A DNA stretch of 45,723 nt from Bacillus sp. AFS059628 (GCF_002571225.1 NZ_NVEC01000110.1:1-45723), one strand, 5' to 3'. Shown: positions 7,547 through 15,556, counted from the stretch's first letter. The notes: a model not told the origin generated them from the letters alone. Made by a program: numbers and translations.

Positions 7547-8366
7547 AACGTAAATCCTTCGTCCCTCTTGCTAAATCTTTATACCATTCCTCTAATTTTT
7601 CAGGTGTAATAATATGATGCGTTCCCATTCCCCGATCCTTACTAGCTTCAGAAAGAGTCGGACCAATTTGTAATTTTCGTTTTCTCATTGCATCGGTCCA
7701 TGGACTAAATCCAAACCATAATATACAAGCAAGAGGCGGATAAATCATAGATTCACGCGCAGATAAATGTCTTCCAACCGTGTAACTTCCGTGTTCATGA
7801 TTATGAATAAATCTACCTCTTCTCCATAACGGCCAATCTTCTGGTAAATAACCGTGAAATCGCTGTTTCATTAAAGGCATCCCGAAGTTAAGGGCCGGAT
7901 AATTGTAGTTAGGATCATCAACCATAATAATGCCTTCCAGCCAATACATCCTCCCTCCCAATTCATTTAGTGATTTCCAAAACTGATTTTTATCTTGCAC
8001 ACAAAGAAACTCAGTCGTATTTAAAATCATTTTCCATCCCTTTACTTCTTGCTCCACCCTCATCACTTCATGATCTGTCGCTAACGCATCAAACTCTGGA
8101 TTTGTAGAATCTCGTACTTCCCAGTGCGGCGCGAACTTTTTACAAATTTCAACCGAACGATCTGTTGAACCTTTATTAATTAAAATACCATGATCAAAAA
8201 GTTTCGTATGATGCATAAGCCACCACGGTAATAAATACTCTTCGTTATAAAAATGAGAAATAACGGTTGTAGTTATAATAATCTCCTCTTTCTCTATTAA
8301 TCTATTTTTCACCCTCCAACCAATATACTCATAAACCAAAAATATGTTTCCTATATTAATAACCAA
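7515..8366 (-). CDS. Glycosyltransferase, GT2/GT92-like (copy B)
   Basis: Paralog of the 2582-3451 protein. It has the same HFYNEEYLLPWWLMHH and DHGILINKGSTDRS signatures, then GWKMILNTTEFLC, RFIHNH, GRHL and FGFSPW; roughly half of all residues agree. It lacks membrane segments. It faces the CDP-cereose operon tail to tail and overlaps the reductase by 32 bp. It lies directly downstream of the SH3-like gene on the same strand, so it may share that promoter. The start is not certain: the TTG at 8366 has no SD, whereas a TTG at 8339 has AGGAA about 8 bases upstream. The two copies around one nucleotide-sugar operon make natural candidates for the cereosyl and cillosyl transferases, but this is inference. 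Confidence 0.65.
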   Translation of the reverse strand: MVINIGNIFLVYEYIGWRVKNRLIEKEEIIITTTVISHFYNEEYLLPWWLMHHTKLFDHGILINKGSTDRSVEICKKFAPHWEVRDSTNPEFDALATDHEVMRVEQEVKGWKMILNTTEFLCVQDKNQFWKSLNELGGRMYWLEGIIMVDDPNYNYPALNFGMPLMKQRFHGYLPEDWPLWRRGRFIHNHEHGSYTVGRHLSARESMIYPPLACILWFGFSPWTDAMRKRKLQIGPTLSEASKDRGMGTHHIITPEKLEEWYKDLARGTKDLRFSDAYRYVFL

Positions 8367-8375
8367 ATAGTATTA

Positions 8376-8726
8376 CTAATATTTTTGTAAGTTTTCCTTC
8401 GGTATCCAGCCATCCTCACCACCTGTTTTTTCACACCAAATCCATCCATTCAATTCTTCTAATCCAATCAATTTTTCTCCAATACTTACATTTAATTCTT
8501 TGGCAGTATATTGTTTCGTAATGATTCCTACATCCGTTGTATTTTTCATTATAATTTGCTCCGGAACCCAACCTTTTCGGTTATACTTCTCTTCATGACA
8601 AAACATCCAGTTATCCCAGTTTTCAGGACCAGTGTAACTTTCTATCATTTTCACTACATCCCCCTCTTCTAAAAAAATTGGATTCGGATAATTGCTAACA
8701 TGTGATTTTATAACAATATATTTCAT
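8376..8726 (-). CDS. Two-repeat SH3-like domain protein
   Basis: A 116-residue protein without signal peptide or membrane segment. It consists of two SH3-like units, about 1-58 (ending NWMFCHEEKYNRKGWVPEQII) and about 62-116 (ending WIWCEKTGGEDGWIPKENL). Each finishes with the W-x-C ... GW-[VI]-P pattern of bacterial variant SH3 domains. The start at 8726 is chosen over an in-frame TTG 12 bases upstream because GGAGGG lies 5 bases before this ATG. The upstream region is shared with the divergent EamA leader and contains a 27-bp perfect palindrome. The glycosyltransferase copy B follows about 10-40 bp downstream. The biochemical role is unknown. Confidence 0.75.
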   Translation of the reverse strand: MKYIVIKSHVSNYPNPIFLEEGDVVKMIESYTGPENWDNWMFCHEEKYNRKGWVPEQIIMKNTTDVGIITKQYTAKELNVSIGEKLIGLEELNGWIWCEKTGGEDGWIPKENLQKY

Positions 8727-8749
8727 AACACCCTCCAATAAACTGAAAA

Positions 8750-8776
8750 TTAAGTTATAATGTCATTATAACTTAA
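8750..8776. promoter_or_regulatory. 27-bp perfect palindrome between divergent genes
   Basis: Two 13-bp arms (TTAAGTTATAATG and its complement) flank a single central base. Each arm contains TATAAT, so the site may hold two overlapping divergent -10 elements, an operator, or both. I see no good -35 on either side at 17 bp. Confidence 0.5.
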
Positions 8777-8793
8777 GAAGGAGGAATGGACTC

Positions 8794-8844
8794 ATGTACT
8801 ACAACACTCCATTCGAAAACGATCAACCTGTAGGCCGTCTTTAA
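8794..8844 (+). CDS. 16-codon leader peptide upstream of the EamA transporter
   Basis: A short ORF encoding MYYNTPFENDQPVGRL, with AAGGAGG (8778-8784) 9 bases before its ATG. Its length, strong SD and position 87 bp upstream of the transporter match leader peptides of antibiotic-inducible genes. The last codons and the stop lie inside segment 1 of a four-segment hairpin system (see 8834-8923), so a ribosome paused near the end of the leader would change the downstream fold. I do not recognise the peptide. It is real only if the leader is translated; the pairing with the downstream SD is the main support. Confidence 0.6.
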   Translation: MYYNTPFENDQPVGRL

Positions 8845-8923
8845 ACTAAGGCGGGCATTCATATAACACATAACACTATGCCTCGTCTTAGGGAACTCAT
8901 AAAACCCTAAAAATAGACGGAGG
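8834..8923 (+). promoter_or_regulatory. Predicted erm-type translational attenuator of the EamA gene
   Basis: Four complementary segments are visible. Segment 1 (8834-8841, GCCGTCTT) pairs with segment 2 (8848-8856, AAGGCGGGC): 8 bp, one bulge, 6-nt loop. Segment 3 (8881-8888, CCTCGTCT) pairs with segment 4 (8915-8923, AGACGGAGG), which holds the transporter SD; the stem continues as TTAGG(G) with CCCTAA (8889-8893 with 8905-8909). The alternative 2:3 stem (8846-8858 with 8878-8891) has 13 bp and one bulge, and would free the SD. This is the logic of erm and cat leaders. The pairings are seen; the mechanism is inferred. Confidence 0.6.
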
Positions 8924-8931
8924 TACTTTAC

Positions 8932-9816
8932 ATGAAACAAACAATTTTAGGAGCTATATGTTTATCACTAGCAGCTAGTATATGGGGCGGTATGTATGTT
9001 GTTAGTAAATATGTACTTGACTTTATCTCACCGCTGACACTCGTTTGGCTACGCTTTATCATTGCTTTTGTTGTTTTATATGCAATTTTGAAAATAGCTG
9101 AGAAAAAGCAAGAGAAAAAAGTAACCATTCTTAAAAAAGATTGGCTCCTCTTCGCCTGGATTGGATTTATCGGATACTTCATTTCGATTACTTGTCAATT
9201 TATCGGAACAAAATTATCCGACGCTCATACAGGCTCTTTAGTCACATCAGCTACACCTGCATTTATGGTTATATTTGCAGCGATCATTTTAAAAGAAAAG
9301 CTAACCGCTCGTAGACTTCTATCTACTATCATAGCGACAATCGGTGTCATTATCGTCATTGGATGGGATATTGAAATTGGCTCCTATTTTATCGGTACAA
9401 TCATATTAGTTGGGGCCGCTATTACGTGGGCTTTACTATCTATTTATGTGAAGATTGCTTCAGCTCGATTTTCATCTTTAGTGATTACAACATACGCCAT
9501 ATTCTTTTCACTCTTTTTCATTACACCTTTTATGCTATGGGAACTACAATCAACCTCTATCGAAACAGTAAATACGTACGTAATATTAGGCGTAGTATAT
9601 TTAGGAGTCGTCTCAACAGCAGGTGCCTTTTTCCTTTGGAATAAAGGATTAGAATTAATGGACGCAAGCATTGGTTCCTTATTTTTCTTCTTCCAACCTA
9701 TCGTCGGATCGTTGCTTGGTTGGTTACTATTAAACGAAACATTGAGCAGCAACTTTTTTATTGGTGGTATTCTTATTATATGTAGTGTTTTTATTACTAC
9801 TTTTGAAAAGAAATGA
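8932..9816 (+). CDS. EamA-family (DMT superfamily) exporter
   Basis: A 294-residue protein with ten hydrophobic segments arranged as two EamA repeats (about 8-140 and 150-290). SIWGGMYVVSKY at the start and GAAITWALLSIYVKI at the start of the second half are the usual signatures. DMT proteins of this type export amino acids, metabolites or drugs across the cytoplasmic membrane; the substrate cannot be told from sequence. The SD GGAGG lies 8 bases upstream of the ATG. It can be masked by the predicted leader structure, so expression is likely controlled after transcription begins. A strong hairpin terminator follows. The attenuator suggests induction by something that slows ribosomes. Confidence 0.88.
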   Translation: MKQTILGAICLSLAASIWGGMYVVSKYVLDFISPLTLVWLRFIIAFVVLYAILKIAEKKQEKKVTILKKDWLLFAWIGFIGYFISITCQFIGTKLSDAHTGSLVTSATPAFMVIFAAIILKEKLTARRLLSTIIATIGVIIVIGWDIEIGSYFIGTIILVGAAITWALLSIYVKIASARFSSLVITTYAIFFSLFFITPFMLWELQSTSIETVNTYVILGVVYLGVVSTAGAFFLWNKGLELMDASIGSLFFFFQPIVGSLLGWLLLNETLSSNFFIGGILIICSVFITTFEKK

Positions 9817-9818
9817 AA

Positions 9819-9849
9819 AACAGGCAGAGACTAAGAATCTCTGCCTGTT
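9819..9849. terminator. Bidirectional intrinsic terminator
   Basis: A perfect 12-bp stem AACAGGCAGAGA / TCTCTGCCTGTT with a 7-nt loop sits between the convergent EamA and pentapeptide-repeat genes. A-rich and T-rich flanks occur on the respective sides, so it can serve both. Confidence 0.85.
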
Positions 9850-9858
9850 CTACATTCT

Positions 9859-10680
9859 TTACGCACTCCAATGCGATGGACGGGATAACATTTTCGGTAA
9901 TTTCGTATGCTTATCCCCTTTCGCTGCGTTAATTTGAACTTGCGTCAGAAAAATACTATTTGTAAAATCAGCCCCGCGAATATCTGCATCTCGTAAATCT
10001 GCTCCGATAAGATCTGCCCCTCTTAAATTTGCTCCATTTAAGTTAGCCGCAATTAAGTAAGCACCCCTTAAATTCGCTCCTTGCAAATCTTTCTTCTTCA
10101 AATTTGCCCCCATAAGGTCTGCTCCGCGGTGGCTCATTCGCTTCTTACGCGCGACATTCATTTCCTTCCAAACTAGCTCACTCGTTTCTAAAAGTAACAC
10201 ATTTACTTCCGCACGGTGTAATGGAATATTTACTTTCATTAACTCGTCCGCATTTAAATTTGAAAGACGCTCCGTCTCTTCAATCGCTTTACTTAGCTCT
10301 TTATGAATTGGCCGCGTCGCCTGTAAAAGAATCGCCTCATTCAAATACCAAAGCATTTCATGCAGCTGATGCATAACTGGAAAAGCATCGTACATTTTTC
10401 TCGCATGCTTAGCATCTTTCCGCCAATCAATCCCGTTGAATGTAACTTGCGAAATCTTCTGTCCAGCGCCGAAACACTCAAATACTGTGCAACCTTTATA
10501 ACCTTTTCCTCTAAGATTTTTATGTATGCTACATTTATAATCTGATTGTAAGTTAGAACATGGTTTCCCGCCATCTTTATTCACTGCAAAATCTACCGAT
10601 GCTGCGAATGGTAACGCCACGCAACATAAACCGAAGCATTTTTCGCAGTTTGCTTTTAAATGATCGTTATGATTAGTCAA
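9859..10680 (-). CDS. Pentapeptide-repeat protein with a cysteine-rich N-terminal domain
   Basis: About 273 residues. The N-terminal part is Cys-rich (CEKCFGLCC, then single cysteines in CSNL, CSIH, GCTVFEC), like the Zn/Fe-chelating YkgJ-type domain. The middle is helical. The C-terminal third (about 185-250) contains roughly 14 pentapeptide repeats of the A(D/N)LxG type (GADLMGANL, GANLRGAYL, GADLIGADL), predicted to form a right-handed beta-helix. I choose TTG at 10680 because AGGGGG lies 8 bases upstream; an in-frame TTG at 10725 lacks a good SD. Some pentapeptide proteins mimic DNA and protect gyrase from quinolones, but that function is not implied here. It is monocistronic, ending at the shared terminator. 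Confidence 0.8.
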   Translation of the reverse strand: MTNHNDHLKANCEKCFGLCCVALPFAASVDFAVNKDGGKPCSNLQSDYKCSIHKNLRGKGYKGCTVFECFGAGQKISQVTFNGIDWRKDAKHARKMYDAFPVMHQLHEMLWYLNEAILLQATRPIHKELSKAIEETERLSNLNADELMKVNIPLHRAEVNVLLLETSELVWKEMNVARKKRMSHRGADLMGANLKKKDLQGANLRGAYLIAANLNGANLRGADLIGADLRDADIRGADFTNSIFLTQVQINAAKGDKHTKLPKMLSRPSHWSA

Positions 10681-10875
10681 AATATATACCCCCTGTTGTC
10701 TTTTGACTATTTCATAATATTCCAACCTTATTAAATAATCAATTTAAAAATAAACGAGCTTCTTTCATTTCAAATCATAACTCTATCATTCTATTTCCTT
10801 TCAATTGAAAAGGACAACTTCTGTCCGATGAATTATAATTAAATTACAAATATTCCAACTAAAAGGAGACTTACT

Positions 10876-11052
10876 ATGGCACTCGAAATGAAAACAAACT
10901 GTCAAATTTGCGATCAATCTCTCGAACCAAACTCTGAAGCTTACATTTGCGTGTATGAATGTACATTTTGTGCACCGTGTACAGAAGTAAGAGGAAACGT
11001 TTGCCCAAACTGCGGTGGCGAATTAGTACGTAGACCTAAGAAAAAACAGTAA
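10876..11052 (+). CDS. DUF1272 zinc-ribbon protein
   Basis: A 58-residue protein too short for most ORF lists. It has eight cysteines in CxxC-type pairs (CQIC, CVYEC, CTFCAPC, CPNC) and ends GGELVRRPKKKQ, which I recognise as the DUF1272 signature. It probably binds zinc; the role is unknown. AAAGGAG lies 7 bases upstream of the ATG. Upstream is a TATAAT (10834-10839) and an interrupted inverted repeat GGACA-N5-TGTCC (10812-10826) where a -35 would be. A perfect palindromic terminator follows. Confidence 0.85.
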   Translation: MALEMKTNCQICDQSLEPNSEAYICVYECTFCAPCTEVRGNVCPNCGGELVRRPKKKQ

Positions 11053-11078
11053 AAAGCAAAGCGATATCGCTTTGCTTT
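11053..11078 (+). terminator. Terminator of the DUF1272 gene
   Basis: A 26-bp perfect palindrome (AAAGCAAAGCGAT and its complement) is followed by TCTCTGTTTTT, immediately after the stop codon. Confidence 0.8.
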
Positions 11079-11097
11079 TCTCTGTTTTTGAGGATTT

Positions 11098-11215
11098 GAA
11101 ATTATATCAACGATTTTTCAAATATATCGAGCACAACTTCAATTATATCAACGATTATTTTAATATATCGACGTTTCGACAAGGAATATCGATTTACCGA
11201 CAAACATCGACACCG
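11098..11215. repeat. Short direct repeats around ATATC(A/G)ACG
   Basis: ATTATATCAACGATT occurs at about 11101 and 11141, each followed about 8-9 bases later by AATATATCGA. Further ATATCGA(C/T) copies follow to about 11210. The unit is about 40 bp, present twice, then degenerates. It resembles the small dispersed bcr-type repeats of the B. cereus group, but I cannot assign a family. Confidence 0.45.
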
Positions 11216-11241
11216 CTATATGCATTGAACTTCAACTCAAG

Positions 11242-12309
11242 TTAAACGTTCAAAAACTTCACACAAACAGGCTCTGGCACAACAACATCAGATTGTAACA
11301 GTGCTAACTTCCCTGTCGTTTCATTTCTTGCAAATAGCACAAGGTTATGTGACTTTTCATTTGTCGCAATAAGAAACTTTTCAGTCGGATCTAACACGAA
11401 GTCCCTCGGCCAATTTCCTTCTGTAGATGTGTGTGCAACAAATGTAAGCTCACCTGAGTTTTCATCCACACTGAAAACAGCGATACTATTATGACCGCGA
11501 TTACCTGCATATACAAAGCGGCCATCAGAAGAAATATGAATCGCACTTCCTTGACTGTTGTCATCAAATTCTTTTGGAATGGTAGAAATATACTGCAACT
11601 CTGTAAAAGATCCTGCTTCCGGATTATATGATAATGCAATAACTTCCGAGCTAAGTTCAGTCATGACATAAGCATGCTTTCCATTCGGGTGGAAAGCAAT
11701 ATGTCTCGGACCACTTCCTGGGTTTACAGACAAACTATTTACTTCTTTTAACTCACTATCTTTTATTTCATACGTAAGTATTTTATCAATCCCTAAATCA
11801 ATACCAACCACATATTTTTCATCTGGAGTATATCCCGCGTAATGTGCATGTGGTTTTTCTTGTCTTTCTTTATTCGGACCTGAACCTTCATGTGCCATAA
11901 TAGATGTGGCAGGATTTACAGTTCCATCTTCTTCATTAACTACAAAAGACTCAATCGTTCCTTTATGGTAATTCGCTGTAACCACCGTACGATTTCCACT
12001 ATCAACACTAATATGACAAGGAGAAGCCCCTTCTACTACTTGTCTATTTCGTTCCGTTAGCTCTCCAGTATGACTATGAATCGAATAAGCAGCTACACCA
12101 CCAGATTCGCCTTCTTTAACAACAGAATAGAGATATTCATTATTTTTGCTAATCGTTACATATGTAGGGTTATCCAGCTTAGCCGCACGCGTTACATTAC
12201 TAATTTTTTTTGCTTCTGTGTCTAAAGTAAACTTATATATTCCTTCACTATTTTCTTTCGTGTACGTTCCAACATATCCAATAAACTCTTTGTTATCCGT
12301 CATTTTCAT
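11242..12309 (-). CDS. pgl: 6-phosphogluconolactonase (YkgB-type beta-propeller lactonase)
   Basis: A 355-residue lactonase of the seven-bladed propeller family. Repeating blade motifs such as GYVGTYT, NPTYVTISKNNEYLYSV, SPCHISVD, GPRHIAFHPNGKHAYV, AIHISSDGRFVYAGNR and WPRDFVLDPTEKFLIATN cover the full length, and KPHAHYAGYTPDEK holds the conserved His-Ala-His. It hydrolyses 6-phosphogluconolactone, the product of Zwf. Its position as last gene after zwf, gnd, tal, gntP and gntK on the same strand supports this. Two ATG codons (12309, 12303) fit the AGAGAGG SD. Confidence 0.85.
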   Translation of the reverse strand: MKMTDNKEFIGYVGTYTKENSEGIYKFTLDTEAKKISNVTRAAKLDNPTYVTISKNNEYLYSVVKEGESGGVAAYSIHSHTGELTERNRQVVEGASPCHISVDSGNRTVVTANYHKGTIESFVVNEEDGTVNPATSIMAHEGSGPNKERQEKPHAHYAGYTPDEKYVVGIDLGIDKILTYEIKDSELKEVNSLSVNPGSGPRHIAFHPNGKHAYVMTELSSEVIALSYNPEAGSFTELQYISTIPKEFDDNSQGSAIHISSDGRFVYAGNRGHNSIAVFSVDENSGELTFVAHTSTEGNWPRDFVLDPTEKFLIATNEKSHNLVLFARNETTGKLALLQSDVVVPEPVCVKFLNV

Positions 12310-12429
12310 AAACCTCTCTCCCTATATTTTTCGTTCATCATACTTCTTAACATATTTTATGTTGAAAGAGTATCCTAAAAAATTGGAGTACTTCTTTATA
12401 CGTTACCATATTTCTCTGCTAAATAGCCT

Positions 12430-13971
12430 TTAAACCCACTTTTTTTGATACGCTGCTATACTTTCATATTCTTCTTCCAATTGACGGGACAGACGAATAT
12501 AGATTGGTGTTAAATCTTTATATTTTTCCACACTTTCCATGTTTGGTTCATGGTGGAAATTCGCACCTACCATTTCAGATACTACGCATAATGTATCTAT
12601 TTCACCTAGACTATATAAACCGAGGATTGCAGCTCCTAAGCAAGAGCTTTCGAAACTTTCCGGAACATATACGTCTTGATGAAAAATATCCGCCATCATC
12701 TGTCTCCAAAGTTCCGATCTTGCAAAACCGCCTGTCGCTTGAATTTTTTTCGGTTCGCCAATTAGTTCTTTTAAAGCGAGCAGAACGGTATATAAATTAT
12801 AAATTACCCCTTCTAAAACAGCACGGATAAGATGTTCTTTCTTATGATGCAATCCAAGCCCGAAGAAAGATCCTCGTGCATTTGCATTCCATAAAGGAGC
12901 TCTTTCTCCTGCTAAATACGGATGAAATAATAAACCGTCAGATCCCGGATTCACTTGTGCTGCTATTTCAGTAAGCACTTCATATGGATCTTTTCCTAAA
13001 CGCTTCGCAAGCTCAATCTCTGCAGTGCCTAATTGATCACGAGCCCACCTGAAAATCATACCACCGTTATTAACTGGTCCACCAATTACCCAATGGTCTT
13101 CAGTTAAGGCGTAACAAAAAATTCTACCTTTCGGATCTGTTACAGGACGATTTGTTACAGCACGTATCGCACCACTTGTACCAATTGTAACAGCCACAAC
13201 ACCAGGATCGATTGCATTTACACCTAAATTTGATAGGACTCCGTCACTCGCTCCAACTATAAAAGGAGTAGAAACAAGTACATTCATCTCATTTGCAAGT
13301 TCTTCATCTAATCCTATTAAGCTGTACGTCGTTGGAACAACTTTAGAAAGCTTTTCATCTGTAATTCCCGCTACATGTAAAGCCTCTTCATCCCATTTTA
13401 AAGATTTCAAATTAAACATGCCTGTTGCTGATGCTATAGAGTAATCAATTACATACTCCTTATATAACTTATAAAAAACATACTCTTTAATAGAAATAAA
13501 TTTATAACTTTTTGCGAACAATTCTGCCTGCTCATTCTGTAACCAAACTAATTTTGAAAGTGGTGACATCGGATGAATTGGTGTTCCAGTACGCAAATAA
13601 ATTTCATGACCATTCATATCACTCTTTATTTTCTCCGCCCAGCTTGCACTTCTATTATCTGCCCAAGTGATACATCTCGTTAACGGTTTTCCCTTCTCAT
13701 CTACAGCAATGATACTATGCATTGCCGAACTAAAAGAAACACAAAGAATATCATTCGGCTGTACACTACTTGATCGTACAGTTTCTTTAATCGTATTTAT
13801 TACTGCACGAAAAATTTCTTCTGGATCTTGTTCTGCTGTTTCAGGCGTAGGAGAATATAAAGGATATTCAATTCCATGACTTGCAATAACAGATCCATCA
13901 GTAGAAAATAGAACTGATTTTGTACTAGTTGTCCCAATGTCTACACCAATCATATATTTTGAGCTCACCAT
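12430..13971 (-). CDS. gntK: Gluconokinase (FGGY family)
   Basis: A 513-residue FGGY carbohydrate kinase. GVDIGTTSTKSVLF near the N-terminus is the phosphate-1 ATP motif. TWADNRSASW (about 82) and the adjacent TGTPIHPMSPLSKLVWL are typical of gluconokinases. GASDGVLSNLG and the C-terminal ATGGFARSELWRQMMAD and SCLGAAILG complete the FGGY signatures. It makes 6-phosphogluconate from gluconate and ATP, feeding gnd. It follows gntP by 54 bp with a good SD (AGGAGG) and is followed about 120 bp later by pgl. No gntR regulator is adjacent, unlike in B. subtilis. Confidence 0.92.
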   Translation of the reverse strand: MVSSKYMIGVDIGTTSTKSVLFSTDGSVIASHGIEYPLYSPTPETAEQDPEEIFRAVINTIKETVRSSSVQPNDILCVSFSSAMHSIIAVDEKGKPLTRCITWADNRSASWAEKIKSDMNGHEIYLRTGTPIHPMSPLSKLVWLQNEQAELFAKSYKFISIKEYVFYKLYKEYVIDYSIASATGMFNLKSLKWDEEALHVAGITDEKLSKVVPTTYSLIGLDEELANEMNVLVSTPFIVGASDGVLSNLGVNAIDPGVVAVTIGTSGAIRAVTNRPVTDPKGRIFCYALTEDHWVIGGPVNNGGMIFRWARDQLGTAEIELAKRLGKDPYEVLTEIAAQVNPGSDGLLFHPYLAGERAPLWNANARGSFFGLGLHHKKEHLIRAVLEGVIYNLYTVLLALKELIGEPKKIQATGGFARSELWRQMMADIFHQDVYVPESFESSCLGAAILGLYSLGEIDTLCVVSEMVGANFHHEPNMESVEKYKDLTPIYIRLSRQLEEEYESIAAYQKKWV

Positions 13972-14025
13972 TTCTTCCTCCTAACAAAAATCACTACAGT
14001 ATCCCACCATAAAAACATCCTTATT

Positions 14026-15351
14026 TTAAACAAACATATCAAGTAGTAAAACTCCTCCAAAAGCAATAAATGAAAGCAATGTTTCTAATACCGTCCATGT
14101 TTTAAATGTTTCTTTCACTGTTAACCCTAGGTATTCTTTTACCATCCAAAAACCAGCATCGTTTACGTGTGAAAACATGAGTGCTCCTGCACCTGTTGCA
14201 ATAACGAGCAACTCTAAATTTACACCTGTCGTATTTTCAACGATCGGAGAGACAATGCCCGCTGCTGTTGTTAAGGCGACTGTCGCTGACCCTGTCGCAA
14301 TTCGAATTAATCCCGCTACCATAAATGCTAATACAATTGGAGATAGAGCTAAATGCTCAGACATTTGAGCAATAGCATTGCCTACACCACTATCAATAAG
14401 AATTTGCTTAAATCCGCCACCAGCACCAATAATCGCAACAATTGAACCGATTGGTAATAAGCTATCTTCTGTTACCTTCTTAATAGCCTTTTTATCGATA
14501 CCTTGACGAAATCCAAGAAAATAGAACGCTGAAAAACATGCAATCAATAGCGCAATGATAGGACTACCGATTAATTTGACAATCTTCATCAAAGTAGTAG
14601 AAAGTGGAACATAAGGAGCTGCCGCTGCTAAAACCATTAACATAACAGGTAACAATATAACTAAAAATGAAACTCCTATTCCTGGTAATTTCGTTGATTT
14701 TGTATTTACACGAATCAATTCTGGCTCATTTTCAGGCATTACACGTTTGTGAATCCATTTAGCGAATATAGGACCAGCCATAATCGCTGCAAAAAATGTA
14801 ATAATGAGTGAATACATTAGTACCTTTCCAAGGTTCGCTTTATAAATACCAATTGCAACGATTGCTCCTGGATGCGGAGGAACAAGGCCGTGTACGACAG
14901 ATAGCCCAGCGATTGCTGGTAACGCTATCAATAAAATATTTTGTTTCGTAGTTTTATGAATTGAAATTACTAACGGCAACAATATTAAAATACCTACTTC
15001 AAAAAACACTGGAATTCCAATAATAAAACCTGCAATTAACATCGCCCATGGTAAATTTTTTATTCCAAAGGATTTAATAAAGAACTCTGCCACCTGCATT
15101 CCAGCACCTGACTCTGCCATCATTTTCCCTAAAATTGTACCTAATACTAAAATACCTACTAAATGCCCAAGAACACTTCCGACTCCCGTTTCATAAGCAC
15201 TCACTATTTTATCCATTGGCATTCCAGACATAATTGCTAAAAACAAACTTGCAATCGTTAAGCTAATAAATGCATGCCATCTCCACCACGATACCCCTAA
15301 AATAACAATTACAATTGATAATAGTGTAATCATTAAAAGGTACATATTCAT
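14026..15351 (-). CDS. gntP: Gluconate:H+ symporter
   Basis: About 441 residues and 12 or more hydrophobic segments with the GntP-family signatures LGKMMAESGAGMQVAEF, PFFFEVG-like GIPVFFEVGILILLPL, VHGLVPPHPGAI and HVNDAGFWMVKEYL. It imports gluconate, which GntK then phosphorylates. The start at 15351 is preferred over an in-frame ATG 18 bases upstream because AAGGGGGG lies 8 bases before it. A 7-bp inverted repeat with a 7-bp spacer (15398-15418) lies 47 bp upstream and may be the operator. A terminator-like hairpin separates it from tal, so gntP-gntK can be a separate transcript. Confidence 0.92.
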   Translation of the reverse strand: MNMYLLMITLLSIVIVILGVSWWRWHAFISLTIASLFLAIMSGMPMDKIVSAYETGVGSVLGHLVGILVLGTILGKMMAESGAGMQVAEFFIKSFGIKNLPWAMLIAGFIIGIPVFFEVGILILLPLVISIHKTTKQNILLIALPAIAGLSVVHGLVPPHPGAIVAIGIYKANLGKVLMYSLIITFFAAIMAGPIFAKWIHKRVMPENEPELIRVNTKSTKLPGIGVSFLVILLPVMLMVLAAAAPYVPLSTTLMKIVKLIGSPIIALLIACFSAFYFLGFRQGIDKKAIKKVTEDSLLPIGSIVAIIGAGGGFKQILIDSGVGNAIAQMSEHLALSPIVLAFMVAGLIRIATGSATVALTTAAGIVSPIVENTTGVNLELLVIATGAGALMFSHVNDAGFWMVKEYLGLTVKETFKTWTVLETLLSFIAFGGVLLLDMFV

Positions 15352-15397
15352 ACTCAATCCCCCCTTCATGTAAACCTTTTCAAAATTCTATATAATT

Positions 15398-15418
15398 AAA
15401 GAACCTATATAGTTCTTT
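15398..15418. promoter_or_regulatory. Inverted repeat upstream of gntP
   Basis: AAAGAAC-N7-GTTCTTT, 47 bp upstream of the gntP start. It is a candidate operator or leader hairpin; it has no T-tract, so it is unlikely to be a terminator. Confidence 0.35.
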
Positions 15419-15477
15419 CTTGAGTAAGAATATATATATCAATATACAAATCATCTTCACAAAATAATAATGTATAC

Positions 15478-15541
15478 AAAAAGAATCTCCCTTATCAGAG
15501 ATACATGTTAACTACTCTCTCTAATAAGGGGATTTCTTTTT
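15478..15541. terminator. Long hairpin between tal and gntP
   Basis: An 18-nt imperfect stem (15478-15495 with 15524-15541) has a nested AGAG/CTCT, with A-rich and T-rich ends. It probably terminates the zwf-gnd-tal transcript on the minus strand. Confidence 0.6.
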
Positions 15542-15556
15542 CATAATTATAATGTT

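Noticed and set aside
15470-15480. TGTATACA resembling the core of the B. subtilis GntR operator.
   Set aside because: Only the 8-bp core matches, it lies in the tal/gntP terminator flank about 120 bp from gntP, and no gntR gene is present.
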